Shown here one piece after another: positions 1 through 13,045 of a DNA stretch of 64,000 nt. The notes under the pieces were generated by a model, which saw only the letters and a list, made by a program, of their open reading frames with translations, ran no database searches and was not told where the DNA came from. Origin of the DNA: Cryptomeria japonica (Eukaryota > Streptophyta > Pinopsida > Cupressales > Cupressaceae); NCBI RefSeq assembly GCF_030272615.1, contig NC_081412.1:139967747-140031746 (forward strand), read 5' to 3'. Each line of letters starts with the position of its first letter. Positions within the stretch are counted from its first letter, which is position 1. The translations under genes were made by a program, and so were the position numbers.

Positions 1-104
1 CCTTAAAAGATCCTTTCTTCATAAGAAGAAAGGACAGAGAAAGCCCACTCATCCTATTCCATCATGTCTCGATTTGGCGGGAGGCAAAGTTCGGAGCTTG
101 CTTT

Positions 105-660
105 TTCACTCAGTTAGAGTGAGCTTGGAAATCAATCTCCGTCCCTGGTAATGGTAATAAGGTCTCAAACTCAACCACCCACCAATTGATAATGGAGTGA
201 GCTTGGAAATCAATCTCCGTCCCTGGTAATGGTAATAAGGTCTCAAACTCAACCACCCACCAATTGATAATGGTTCCTTGTGCTGCCGTTTTGGAGAGGA
301 CGTCTGCTTCAAAATTTGCTTCTCTATAAATATGCCTTGAGCAGAAATTGTCAAACAGGGACAAAGTCTCCAAAATTTTGTCCAAAAGTGCTTGCAACGT
401 CCAATTTGGAGCGTTCCTTGTTTGGATAGCATTAATTGCTATGGCTGAATCTCCCTCGATAAATAGATTCTTAATTCCACGTTAGAACAGTCTTTGAGAC
501 CTAACAATGGCGCCTTAAACTCTGCTATGTTATTAGTATTCGGAAGAAGCCATCTTTCCTTTGAAAGATCTTCTATGGTCCCTGATCACACATCCTAAAC
601 CAGAAACGTCTGGATTTCTTTTTGAAGCTCCATCAAAATTCATTTCATTTTTAACCAGCT
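105..660 (-). pseudogene. LINE-type RNase H domain remnant
   Basis: Remnant of the plant-type RNase H domain usually found at the C-terminus of LINE reverse transcriptases. On the minus strand it opens with NFDGAS at about 640, the first catalytic Asp region. It continues through GLGCVIRDH, then in a shifted frame NTNNIAEFKA (catalytic Glu), then SAIAINAIQ and REANFEADVLSK, the last Asp region. The order and spacing match the family. Two frame changes and a doublet stop near 540 show it is dead. The 3' part carries an in-frame duplication of 26 codons. No reverse transcriptase is visible, because the window starts just downstream. A host RNase H-like gene fragment is possible but less likely. 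Confidence 0.75.
117..272. repeat. Perfect tandem duplication, 2 x 78 bp
   Basis: Copies lie at 117-194 and 195-272 and look identical. 78 bp is 26 codons, so the duplication keeps the reading frame of the minus-strand RNase H remnant. Identity of the copies points to a recent event. Confidence 0.95.
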
Positions 661-689
661 GTCTTTGGGGGAGTCTACACCACACTCCT

Positions 690-733
690 ATTACTACAAT
701 ATGATGGAAGAATTACTACAATATGATGGAAGA
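690..733. repeat. Perfect tandem duplication, 2 x 22 bp
   Basis: Unit ATTACTACAATATGATGGAA plus GA, at 690-711 and 712-733. It lies just upstream, in minus-strand terms, of the RNase H remnant. Confidence 0.95.
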
Positions 734-1719
734 ATTCTGTTTGGAGTTTAATTGAGTGAAGACCTTATGCACTTGTTGTTTTGTCTATTTTAATTACCTG
801 TAAGAAAGTTAGATCTTTAGTAGTTTCTTTACTTGAGTTCAATTGAGGATGGACCTTTTGCATGTGGTATATTTTTAATTTTATATTAAAGAAAGTTGCA
901 TCATTATTGCAGGAGATTGTGAAAGGTTGTAAACGAGAAATTCCATATAATATACTCTTACGAACTCGCTACATCTCAGTTCTGTTACTTACTCATTATA
1001 ATTGATATTGTATTGCATTTTCTTATGCTTAATGTGAATGTATTAAACTATGGGTGGTTACATAATACAATGAATGGAGATCGAAATGGGCAGATGAATT
1101 TAGCTTAGTAATTCGGGGACTAATCTAACTCTCAAAAGACTATTTGTCCCCTCAAGTTTCAACAATTTATTGTTTGCAAAAGTAAATGAGATAGTTAAAT
1201 GATCAGGTTCAATTGGTCGTAGGCATTGGGTCATTTGTAAAATAAATAGGATGGTTGAATATCTATATAATAGTGCACTCTCCTTAGTATCAACTGATAT
1301 GTTAAGCTAATCTAGATTGTTAGATAGCAAAATTTTGGCAAATCTTTTTTTATTATGAAACTTTGTAGTTCATCAAATCTCTTGTAAACTAGACTATTGA
1401 CAACTGAGTTAAACTCAATTTTGATGGAGCCTCGAAACACAACAATCTTGGACAAGCCAAAATAGGATGAATTGCTTGTAATTAAGGAGTTATATGTTAT
1501 TTGCTTATAATTAAGGGATTGAAAGCCATGTATAGTATGGCCAAAATTCTGCTTTGTTATCATGGGATTGCAATTGCTAGTGGCTTGAAGAGAAACAACA
1601 ATTTAATTGAAGGGGATTTTCATGTTATTTCATTTTATTGTGCAAGGTCAACCCATTTCCCATAACTGCTCTCCAATAGGTAAGGACTGGTTTAATTGGA
1701 ACTTACTAAAGCCTTTTTC
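734..1719. other. AT-rich spacer without recognisable gene
   Basis: No ORF with recognisable motifs and no RNA gene was seen. The sequence is AT-rich with short non-coding ORFs in both directions. It separates the LINE remnant from the gypsy integrase remnant. Confidence 0.6.
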
Positions 1720-2531
1720 AATTAATGGGACATAGATTTCATTGGAGAAATAATTGAGAAGTCAAGCAATGGTTACAAGTGTTGTTGCCACTAACTACTA
1801 CACTAAATATGGTGAAGCTAAGAATGCTACCTCTAAGGTTCTTGTTGATATCATATCATACAATGTCATTGCAAGATTTGGAGTGACAAAAAAATTGATT
1901 GCTAATAATGACATGTGCTTTAGAGCATGTGAATTCATTGATTGCACAAGCATTACACAAACATTACCTATTCTTGTCCTTATCACCCATAAGGTAATAA
2001 ACAAGCTAAGTCCAAGAATAAGAACCTTATGAAGATTATAAAAAGGACATGTGATATAAAAAAATATGTGGGATACAAACAAAGGTTTGTTGTGTGAGTA
2101 GATATAGTGGCTTGCAAGAAGTCCATAAGAAGGAATCCCTTTGAGCTAGTTAATAGAGCAAGTGCTAGCTTGCTAATAAACTTGATTTACTAGTGTACAA
2201 ACTACTACAAGAGATATATGACATGAAAAGAATGGTCTTTCATAAAGGATAAGTGAAGTTACAAAATTTGATGAGACAATAAAGGCTACACATGACATGA
2301 ACCTATTGAAAGAAGAAAGACTTGTTTGATAAAAAGGTTGCTCAAAGGTGTTTTTCATCGGGCGATATCGTTCTCTTATGGAATGTTAGGTTAGAGGGAA
2401 AAGAAAAACACGGCAAGTTTGAGGCTCTATAGTTGATCCCATATGTCATTGAAAAGTAATATGGGAGTATGGATGAGAATCTCTTGAAACGGCATTTTTA
2501 TGGGCTATGCTTGAAGCGTTATTTTGCTTAA
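1720..2531 (+). pseudogene. Ty3/gypsy integrase and pol C-terminus remnant
   Basis: Decayed end of a Ty3/gypsy pol. Reading begins with WDIDFIGEI at 1726, the first catalytic Asp block of the integrase core. It continues through NATSKVLVDII and ARFGVTKKLIANND (second Asp block), then LMKIIKRTC. The pol tail follows in another frame, with LLWNVRLEGKEKHGKFEAL and the final LLKRHF block ending in a stop at 2529. The Tat/Athila-like wording resembles the integrase of element G further right. Several frameshifts and stops make it inactive. No LTR belonging to it could be found. Confidence 0.7.
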
Positions 2532-3151
2532 TGTGATATGGGCTCAAAGTTGCCAATAGTCTCTATTTGTATTTTCTTGTGCAATTATTGATGTTATTAG
2601 GTTATAATGAAGAGTATCGTGTTTCCATTCAATTTTGTCTCTATCCTATTTATTGTTGTCCCTTGTTTTATCTTGTTTTGTTCCTGTAGTGTTATTAAGT
2701 TTGCAACTTGGAGATACCTTGGCTTCTTGTTTTGCCTATAGGAAACATGCATTCCCAACTAAAGCCAAATGTGACTTTCATCCAAAATTACAAAATCTAT
2801 TATTTCTTGTTTTATCTAGTTCTCGATATAGCTCATGATTGATAATCGATTCAAGATTTATTTTCAATGGGCCCCATTAAAAATTATGTGCTCTACAATT
2901 GTATATTTGACTTTCTGTACATTTTTGTCTTCCTAATAGTTGTTTATGCTCCTAAGAAGTATTCATTATGGTTTCTGTATATTTTTCCTAAACCAATATC
3001 TGTTTTTTCAAAATGTTGTTTCCTAAGCTTGATTGTGGTTGATGTGTTTTAAGTTTTAAATCCAAGACTACTTATCAATCTTAGTTGACCAAACAAATTA
3101 AATCTAAGAGTTTTGCTAGTTTCTGGTCCATGACTTATAAGATCTTGCTTC
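2532..3151. other. AT-rich spacer up to the broken edge of element A
   Basis: No convincing coding or RNA feature. It may contain the 3' untranslated or LTR part of the gypsy remnant before it, but no repeat partner lies in the window. It ends where homology to the right LTR of element A starts. Confidence 0.5.
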
Positions 3152-4239
3152 TCAGTGACACCAAATAAAACACTACTTCAAACACTAATCGGTAGATGAA
3201 CTTGACCAAGCATTTAAAAAAAATACATGCTATCCAAAATGATATAACAACATCCACAAAAAGTAAAGCATCCACCATAACACAAGTGTTTATACGTGGA
3301 AAACCCAAATAGGTAAAAACCACGGTGAGATGGAACTCACAAGTTAACTATCTACAGTAATAGATAACTGACCGGTTAAGGTCTTACAAAGTGCTCTGCT
3401 AGAAGTGAATCTTGTTAGAGATCTCAAAGCTTGATTAGAAGCCTATACCATGTTAAGAGTACTACCCTGTTAGGAGTAACCTTGTTGGAGGATTTGAGAA
3501 TCCAAACTAATGGATCACCTTGTTAGAGGATTTGTACAATGAAGCTTGTTAGGGATTACCCGGTTAGGGGATTTGATTCTGTTGTAATGATTAGAAAACA
3601 ACAAGAATGGTTTGATCTGTTCTGAGTAGCACAATATTTGCTTGATCGGATCATTCTAAGTACATTCAACACTACTCTTCATCTTAACACTTATCGCTCT
3701 TCAACAAAAACTTTCACTCTTGATGCATATCAGTATTCGCATAACATCATCTCTATCTCTATTAGTTTCAAATGATTCACTAAGATGTCTTAATATAGAC
3801 ATTCAAATCTTATGTCAGCCTAAGGAAATCAAAACACAATTTCCTAGGTGTAGTGTATCTAGACAAGTAATCATAACTCATCACAAAAATGACCACCAAG
3901 AAAATGGTGTTGGTAACTCATCACAAAATCAGATACTGGTTAGAACAGTCAATACCAGTTGGAACAAAACATGTGAACCGTTGTCCTGGAATCTTCCGCT
4001 TGATCTCCATCTTCATCTTCATATTCATTTTGATGTCGACTTAGTGTAGTCACAGGTTATCTCTTAAGCACATACCAATTGACACAGAGTACCGGTTAGA
4101 GATAAACCTTAAACATACCGGTTGACAGTGTAAACCAATTGAAGTTACACCGGTAGTCAATGTAATCATATGTGTGTGTGAGAGTCTTTCATCAATGACA
4201 ACAAGTGATGAATATATTACAATCATCATCAAGTCAACA
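3152..4239 (-). repeat. Element A 3' LTR (left), outer edge missing
   Basis: Aligns with 14405-15457 from CAGTGACACCAAATAAAACA onward and ends in ...CAACA before the polypurine tract. It has about 18 bp near 3230 that the other LTR lacks. It contains the conserved block TACGTGGAAAACCCAAATAG near 3295, also present in elements C and D; on the minus strand this block includes TATAAA. Confidence 0.85.
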
Positions 4240-4253
4240 ATCTCCCCCTTTGG
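4240..4253 (-). other. Element A polypurine tract
   Basis: On the minus strand this reads AAAGGGGGAGAT, immediately upstream of the 3' LTR. It would prime plus-strand DNA synthesis. The same tract and flank (CTCCCCCTTTGGCATTGATG on plus) occur next to the 3' LTR of element D. Confidence 0.85.
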
Positions 4254-7200
4254 CATTGATGGCAACACTTAGAAAATTTTAGAGTAATACAATACCACTA
4301 AGTGTGCATACACAACATATTTACACATGTGCTCATACTCCCCTTTAATGCAATACTCCCCCTTAATGCATGCATAAATACAAAATTTTCAAAAACACGC
4401 ATACATATTATTACTCCCCCTTTGACAACAATGCCAAAATGATAAAGTAAAATATATACATATATATAGAAAATCTGTATCAAAGTGTTCAACATATATT
4501 ACAACTTAAAAAAGTTCATGCATTGGTTAATCTCATAAAAATATCATTGAAGTTCTGCTTCATCTGTGATAAAGCATTTTCCCATGATTTCAGTATGTTA
4601 GCAGTATACTCAAATGTAGACATCAGCTGGGAATGGAATTCTTCCATTGAGTCTAGTGTGCAAGTTTTAGGAGTAGCAAGAATAGCTTCTACATTGGAGT
4701 AGGCTCTCTGAAGAATGTCAACCTATAATGCCCGCCAAAATACCCCAGAGAAATATAGCTAAAAACATGCTAATTTTTTTTTTTTAACAATACAACACAT
4801 AACATCACTTAAGCAATGCAGGGAGAACACAACAACATTTAAGTTTTATGAACATAGAATAATTCACTCAAACTATTCAAACAATTACACAAGCAGAAAA
4901 CAATAAATCATTACTACTACCTCCCTAGGGTATCTCAACAACATTACTTAATCTACCTACATAAGAAATAAACATTTACTTTCTTCTAGATCAATACCTC
5001 ATAATATTAATCATTATACACACATAGGTGCATCATAGCAATACCTAACACTCATGATATGCAATCTACTTAATCTTTTATTTAATATGAGATTCTATCT
5101 TTCAATGCACCACTATTTCCTTTTTCACTTAGATTCATTTTATACACCAAGTCCAAATGTTCCTATTACCATTAACCAACCTCTGACTATAAACATCACC
5201 ATACACATACCAAGATTAATCCCTTACATTTCATTAACATGATTTCCATTTACAATTAACTTCTACATAGTCACTTATAATTCTATTCTCCTAGCATACT
5301 TATTACTGCATCATGATTCCAAAAGCACATAATGCAATACTCACAAGGTCTCCTTAAACATTTAATCCATAGCTCGTTTAATACTCATAAAATCTCTTAC
5401 ACTATATCAATTAACCAACAATCATCTTATTACAAATCAGGTAACTACACGAATTCATCTCAACACAAACTATGATACAATATCCTAATTCCATAACCAC
5501 TAATAGCATCCACCAAATGGAGATATAATATTAAACCATAACACACGATATATTATAATCCTTTTCTAAAAGACAAGCATTCATTTAATCGTCTTCCCAT
5601 ACACTTACTAGTAATTTCCATTAAAAAGATTAGCAATTCATTCACTAAGAACATCCATACAATATTTCATAAGGAACCTTCAATTACATCCCAAGCATTA
5701 TAGGATTTCGATTCAATCATTAGATCACTGTCTACGAAGTATGATACTATAATTTCAAATTCTTTAATCATAACTCATAAACATGTGCTAAGATATCTTC
5801 CAACATTACTCAAACTCATACATCCTATCAAGACATAACATTTCTTCTACTTAAATCATTAGTTAAAGACATCATTTCAGACCTAATACCATTGTCATAA
5901 CATTTACACCATTTTCTTTTAACATGGCTTATCAAGAACACGAAATGCATCATTAAATTCTAAACCACCATACTTATCCACATCTCATGCATCCATTTCA
6001 TTTAATATAAATGTGTTACAATACAACTCAAGGTTCATCATTACAATCATCTACAATAATCAAAAGACATCGCTATAACTAGAACAAACATAGTCATTTC
6101 TCATATACATGACTTCTTTTACAACCGTTACATAAGAATTTCATTACATAAATCATATAACCATTTACATTCTTGCTACAATTATTATCCATGAACAATA
6201 TGAAGAAGCATCCTTATCCATGCAAGAAGAATCCAAAGACAAGAACATCCCAATGGTTTAAAAGCACCAACCACCCGACCATGTGGAACCAAAGGAACCA
6301 CCCCCCGTGCTAGGAGATGACACAAGGTCCCAACACACACTCTACATCTAGGCTGACACTCAAAACCAAAGAGACTAACCAACAAGGACTCTCAAGCAAG
6401 AACTCACATAGAGCCACAAGAATAAACTCCCAGAGGCGTAAAACTCATCAGGACATAAATGCATCCAATAAGCATAATCATAAATCATAAAGGGGGAACA
6501 CATGTAGGAGTGGAGTGTCATCACATGCCATCCTCATAACATAATAACATAAGGCACTAGCCTGATGGACATGTGGAGCCATCTCAACCTATGAGAGACC
6601 AAGGGAGATTAGCCTACCGTCTTCACGGCCTTCTCATGCTTATCCTAAAACATCCTCCCTAGGACTAAGCCATGAGGCTCAAAACTATTCATTATCTTGT
6701 TTAAATGAGTTATAATTTTTCCATCCCAATTAATTCATTATCAATGTTATCACTTGCTTACAAATCATGGAAAACTCCAATGTGCCCTAGTGGTCTAGAC
6801 TTCATGCATCCTTACAAGGAACCTCATGCAAGCCTATCTCTCGTGACCCCGATCATCACAAGGAAGCCCACTCCTCTTAACATGACCCAACAACACATCA
6901 CAAGAGGCTCTACCAAAATAAATACATGGAAATAATACTCAATGCTCCCAATAACTTCCACACATACTCTCACAACATATGCAAGGCTACAACAACATCA
7001 ATATAACAAAATGAGCCTCTTGGCTAGCAATAAACAAAGGCATATCAAGACATCATATGTTGCCATCAAATAGAAGATAACATCACAACAAGGCCTACTC
7101 ACTTGCCGGTCCAAAATAGCATATATATTCACCTCAATCATCCATGACCTATTCACATGGAAGAGAGTCTATAATGTCCACAATGGTGCAGAGGAGAAAA

Positions 7201-7337
7201 TATACATGAGACCATCCAAATACATCGAAACTGATAAAAGCCAAATCTAGAAAATATAACAGCCCTCAAATAAAGCCTCTGGTACAAAAATTAATCCGGA
7301 AAGTACCACACAAGAAAACAAATAGCAAATTAACCTA

Positions 7338-7380
7338 CAGGAAAAACTACAGGAAAAATTACAGGGAAAAACCACAGGAA
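7338..7380. repeat. Short tandem motif TACAGGAAAAAC, about 4 copies
   Basis: Four imperfect copies of a 12-13 bp unit within insertion B1. Confidence 0.7.
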
Positions 7381-7587
7381 ACCATTTCTCACATTCTAAC
7401 TTGATTTCTCAAAAATAAGAAGAATAGAATAATCCTTTCCAAATCTGATTTCTGAAAATCCAAAAAAAACACCAGTCCAAGCCTTTAAACCAATTTAAAT
7501 CCAACCACCAGAAATCTCCAAATTAATCTCAGAAATTCATTCACCAAAGATGCCAACCCCCGTGAATGCACAGGAAGGCCTATTTAT

Positions 7588-7625
7588 CAAAACAAAACAA
7601 AACAAAACAAAACCAAACAAAACCA
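7588..7625. repeat. (CAAAA)n microsatellite
   Basis: About seven CAAAA units with one change, inside insertion B1. Confidence 0.85.
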
Positions 7626-8529
7626 TGCTCCAATCAAAATATTTCAAAAATATTATATTCCATACCTACCTTCCCAAAGTTCAAGAAAATAAAATATATT
7701 TTAAACATACCATAAACTGCCAGCCAATCAATTCCAAGGGTAGGTAAAATAAATTAAACCATTGACCTAGGGTGAAAATGACTTCTGAATAAAAGAAACA
7801 AATTACCCCCCCTTTTAAATTACTTAATGGGTAAAATAATATTACCCAATAAATAAAATTCACTTCAACATTAAATAAATAATAAACACTTGAAGGCTAA
7901 TATTAAATCAAAACTCCACGCACGACACAGACTCAGAAAGACACAGAAGGCTTTCAGCAAACCCAAAAATACAAATATTTTCCACAAACTATAGAATAAA
8001 ACCTTACAACAAATTTATGCCTTCATATATTTCCTTTCTCACTATACAAATTTTAGATTCATTTCTCCAAGCTCACACATTGAATCTGCAAACACGGAGC
8101 ATACAGAAAAACTGTAAAATAAAATATAAAAAGGTAGAATACATCTCCAACCTGCAACCCGTGTTATGGAAGAAGCTAAAGAAGAGATTCTACCAGCCAA
8201 ACCAAATCCAACTCAAGCTCCAGCCAAAATCTAAGAGAGAAGAAAAACCAAAACCAAGAAGAAAATTTTCTAGAGAGGAACCAACCCCCGAAAACTTCAC
8301 GGAAAAGAAAATAAAAAGACAAACATTAACCAAAAACCCTAGCCTCAATCTCAGCCAATCAAAATATTCCAATCTATAATATATTTTACCAACCTCACCA
8401 TATAATATAATTTTACCTCCCTTTTTAAATTCAACCAATAAGAGAAGAGGGTAGGTAAGGTAAATATAAATCATGCTTTTACAATTTGGTGGGAATGTTT
8501 TATCATTTTATTATTTATGCAACCCACTT

Positions 8530-8960
8530 AATATAAAAGTCAAACTAATAAATAAAACATGAGCCACAATTAAATAAATCAATTGGGGAAATTAAATTAA
8601 ATAAACCAAAGGCTCATAAATGAATTAATGAACCAGATAAACATTAAAAGCCAAATAAATATTAAACCATAGGCAATTAAATAAATAAATAAATTCCAAT
8701 AAAGGTCAAATCATAAATAAATATAAAACACATCATAAGCTAAACAAATAAATATTAAATAAATATTAAATCATCATTAAAATAAATAAACATTTAAATA
8801 TCAAATAATCAAATAACCAAAAAGGCAAGAATCCAATAAATTAAATTAAACATTAGATAACCAAATAATCAAATTGTTGTTAATCAAAATAATTAAAATA
8901 AATATCATTAATTATTTAATCTCGCATCAATAATCAAATAGTCAATTTCAACATAAAATG
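8530..8960. repeat. AT-rich stretch with repeated AAATAAATA/TTAAAT motifs
   Basis: Many interspersed copies of AATTAAATAAATAAA and ATTAAA-like words without a fixed period, in the right half of insertion B1. Similar AT-rich words occur at 59038-59270. Confidence 0.6.
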
Positions 8961-11900
8961 AATAATCAACCAATACTAACATACTCACAACACAAAAGAA
9001 ACCCATCTTACTAACTATCATGACGACTTGCGCCAAGACACTGATGACTCACAGTGAACAACTTAGACCTAGAGTATGTGAGGGGAAATTGTGCCAACTC
9101 CGAACCACATAACATTGGGATTTAAAGACACACTCAGACCTGTGGAGCCAGGTGGAGTCGATGTCTGGTACCTGCATATCCTGCATCCATAAAGCAACGA
9201 TACAACATATGCATATATATATTATAACAGACAAGGGTTAGAGAATTGCGACAACACATCCCGCTCACAATGAGTGATGTGGAATTGTCTCTATCCCAAA
9301 GACAATCATACAACAATCAAACACACCATCAAATCAACTCATCATAGATAATCATTAAATATGGTTAGTACATAAAAACATCATCAAGTGCATGATTAGT
9401 ATAATTCACAATTATAGTAAGGCATGTAAAATCCATCAACAATTATGCTCATCAAATCACATGATCAATATAATCTTTCGATAGTCAATCACATAATAAG
9501 CATATAGTGTCTAATAAATCACACGATCATTAATGATAGTATCAACATCCTATAAATCATCTGAAATAGCCTATGCCCAATAATGTTTATCACGCATGAA
9601 TTAAAGGTCAACTCTAGTCAAACAAGTCAAGTCAAGGGTGGACCCTACACGACTTGTGAGGTGAGCAGACTCTTGAGCTCTTTTAGAGATCAGAGTCTCT
9701 TAGCCTTCTCATTATCATTCCTGTTCAATCTGTCATGCAAATCATCTACAGACCGGTTAAAGGCATGAATGGAGTCCTAGAGTGGGACATATGCCTTGCA
9801 TATCCTTTCCATTTCTTGCTCCGTTTCAACTTGACTCTCTTAGAAATGTCAGAATGAAAGAAAGAAACATTGGATGTAAAGGCAAGATACTTTCCTCTAG
9901 ATTCAATAGCTTTTCTCAACAGACTTCCATTATGAGATAGAGCCATTTTGCCTTTTTCAATGTTCTTTCCCATTTTATCTCCATATTTCTTCTTGTGACT
10001 CTTCTCAGCAAACATTTGAGTAGCATCTTCAAGCGACTTGATTTGATCAAATACATCTGCAACTAATTGACCAAGTTTTCTAATGGGTGTAGGAAGATGT
10101 GCAACAGTTGTTTCCGGTAGTAAACCAGACAAAATTTCTACTGCATTCTAGATTGTCTCTGCTTCAATCCTTTGCTCTTTCAGTCTCTTCTTGTGTGCTC
10201 TAGATTGCATAACATTAGCAATCTTCATCATTTCTGAGGCGCTCAAAGTGTTCATATCAATGGGTCCTGAAATACTTAAAGAATCATCATCATCATCCTC
10301 AAGTAGTTTCTGCTTCGCCGGTTTAGGGGGTACACTCTTAATGATAGCTCTGTCTGTGTTCTGCTCTATTGTCTCTTCAGGTAACTGAGTGACAACTTTC
10401 TCAGTAAACTCCTTTTGAGTATTTTCAATGACCGGTGGAGATTGGGGTTTCTCCAGTTGTTCTGTTGCCGGTTCATTGTCCACTTTTAGTTGAACAACCG
10501 GTTGATCAATTAATGTAACCTGTACTTCAATGATTGTAGGAGGCTCCATATCTGGTGCAGTGATGTCTCCAAATAGGTCTACTATGTTCTGAACATCTTC
10601 ATCAACAAGAATAATGAAATCATCCTTCTTCTTGATTAGATAGACTATGTCAGGTTGAACAATCTCCTCTTCATCCATTTCCGGTCAAGGAACATCATCT
10701 GTAGTATTATCCTTATTGCTAGAGTGGACGACTTCTTCCCTCTTTTTTATTACACAAGCTAGCTGATGTGTCTCAGACTCAATGACTGCCCTTTTTGCAT
10801 TAAGAAGCTTCAATCTTCTCATTTTGAAATCAAAATATACATTGTATTTCTCAACTAAAGCACTATTCCATCCGATGATAAATTGGGAAAATATTGTACA
10901 AATATTTCATCAATAATCTTCTTTTCCAATTGAATTGCTTCCTCCCATTTATCTAAAAGAGTATCATATAAAGAGATAAAAATATATTTTTCCAAGTCAT
11001 GCAAAAATCTATTGTAATGACTCAAATAAGTTATTACCTGTTGAATGACTTTCTTTTGCTCATCTTCAGTGAAAGAATCAAAATATTCTTTGACATTGTC
11101 AAACCTATTTCTTCCTAATGTCTTCATTGTTCTCTCAAAAAACGTGTCAAGTTTGTAGGTAGGAATATCTATAAGTGTAGTTGCCTTCGACACTACCTTT
11201 ACCTTCTTGGGTGTTCTGTCGGTTGCTTTTTCCTTCTTTGGTTCTTCAAAATCTGTACCCTCAGACTCTAGTTGCAAAATCAATTTCTGATTTCTCTTCT
11301 TTGGTGCACTCTCCTTCTTTACATATACTTTAGGTATCGGTTCCTTTTTGGTTAGGACACTCCAAGTCACCCTTGTGGTCTTTTTCACAGGAGACTTTTC
11401 ATCAGACTTATTTTTCTTTCCTTTCACATCAGCTACAGGTACAGTACCGGTTTCTATTGGTGCAACTTGGACTGCCACAATGTCCAATTTTTCCTATTGT
11501 TTATCTTTAGGCGATGCTAACAAGGTATTAGCATAGCCGACCAATAAATCATGATTAACCTCGTAGCTCATATCTTCCATCTCTTCCTCTCTAGGTTCAA
11601 TTGCTTGCATCAAGCAAAAGTCAGCGGTAACAGTGAAGACTATGTCTTTTGCAAAGTGTTCTACCACATCTTCAGGTAATCTCATTCTCATGCTCATCTT
11701 TTTCTGAAATTCATTAAAATACTTATTCACGATAGCTGAAAAAGTATTCTTCACAACCTTAATGTTTTTCTTGATCTGTGCATTGACCGGTAGGTCTTTT
11801 CACCATTAAATGTGTCCAATATCCGGTAGGAAGTTCTGAAAATAGAAAAATAACCCAGCTAATAGTTGACCATATTTGAACTTTTGTGTGTTGTCCTTCT

Positions 11901-13045
11901 TAATGGATTGCAAAATTTGAAATAATTGCACTCTGATGGCTTCACAAAGATCATAATCTGCATTATCAACAATCATTCTATGTGTTGTATGAATTTCTAA
12001 TACAATGAATTTCTACAGATGGAACACTGTTAAGTCTACTGGAGTAAAATACTCGGTAGCCTATCACCATTGTTGCTAGTTTCAATGCACTATGATATTG
12101 TTGATAGAAAAAGAACGCTTATCAGATGTAGAACCGGTTAACTTGAAGACAATATCCTTTGAAATTCTTCTTAGCACATGAATTTCACCGATTGAGAAAT
12201 AGACCGTTACAACCTGAATAGCTTCCTTGGTTATTGTATGAGTCCTTTCTAAATACATGTTCTCTCTGTGGACTCGACTCAAAATGATTCTTATGTGTTC
12301 TTTCTCAAAATATTCAAGAAAGTGGGTGGCATTATGAAAACCTTTTTTAAAAACCCTAGCATATTGTGTTTCAATATTTCCGTTCTTATCACAGAGTGAT
12401 TTCAACTGTGTATAAATGTGTAGAGTTCCTAAATCTTCTATCTTGCAATCTATATAGATGGACAAGTCACCTTTGACCACAACACTGCTCGGGACTTGCA
12501 ACAATGCATTATAAGACATAATTTGGTTTGCTTTAGAGCTTCCTTAGGCTCAGCAGTGATCATGAACCTCTGTATAGACTTAGAAGTAGATGCCATTCTA
12601 GATAAGCAAGTTTCAAATCGGTATACAAACAAATACCTTGTTTCTTGCATGTCGCTCCGTTTCTCGATTGAAATGCCCAAATGCACATCCGTTCACCTCT
12701 CTGCGACTTTTGATTCAACTTGATTTCTCTAAAAACAAATCAATTTGCCAATTGACAACAAGACAATCTTGTTCGGTTCTGCAATCGCTTCAAATTTCTT
12801 TCTTGAAAAGAGTTAGGGTAAAAATGATAAAGTAAAACTTGTTTTTATCCCTTTTTACCAACTGCAATAAATGCTTGCACTTTAAGTTACAAACCCTAAT
12901 TTAACTGCTTAAGTGAAATACCGGTTGATAACACGTCAACAAAAAGTCACCAAAATTTAAGATTCAAAAATTCTTTCCCGCTCATTTTACAAGGGGTCCA
13001 AAGATGTTTTACTGTTCAGCTCCCCTTAGCCATGTTAAAATAGGC

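Larger units (their letters stand above)
4724..9649. mobile_element. Insertion B1: 4.9 kb solo-LTR-like element
   Basis: Non-coding, AT-rich insertion splitting ORF2 of element A. It begins TATAATGCCCGCC and ends GGGTGGACCCTACA, the short inverted ends of an LTR (TG..CA, first base pair mutated). Flanks CAACC (4719-4723) and CGACT (9650-9654) differ by two transitions and look like an aged 5-bp target duplication. Removing the insert and one copy restores the frame of ORF2. It shares several blocks with B2 at 39625-42913: the start, a GTGGAACC...CCCCCGTGCTAGGAG block at about 6280, and a TTAGACCTG/CAGACCTGTG...GTACCTGCA block at about 9140. No coding sequence is seen, so a solo LTR of a long-LTR family is the best reading. 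Confidence 0.65.
4516..12596 (-). pseudogene. Element A ORF2: ~1,050-codon unknown protein, split by B1
   Basis: Starts at ATG 12596 (MASTSKSIQRF) and ends with a stop at 4516-4518 (RLTNA). It is interrupted by insertion B1 and by scattered stops and frameshifts. I do not recognise the family. The N-terminal third is a mixed alpha/beta-looking region. A basic Lys/Pro-rich linker follows (about 11,490-11,200), then a helical segment rich in Glu and Lys (about 11,170-10,740). Next is an acidic Pro/Glu/Val-rich linker with a run of Asp near 10,300, then helical, coiled-coil-like segments to the C-terminus. There is no RT, integrase or protease motif and no signal peptide. Across the B1 junction the frame joins as SQV|DILQR, so the ORF was whole when B1 inserted. 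It may be a distant relative of the ORF in the LTRs of element G. Confidence 0.6.

Noticed and set aside
5000-9640. Regularly scattered ACAT/CATAA words, checked for a CRISPR array or satellite
   Set aside because: No constant repeat or spacer length; simply AT-rich LTR-like DNA in a plant nuclear setting.
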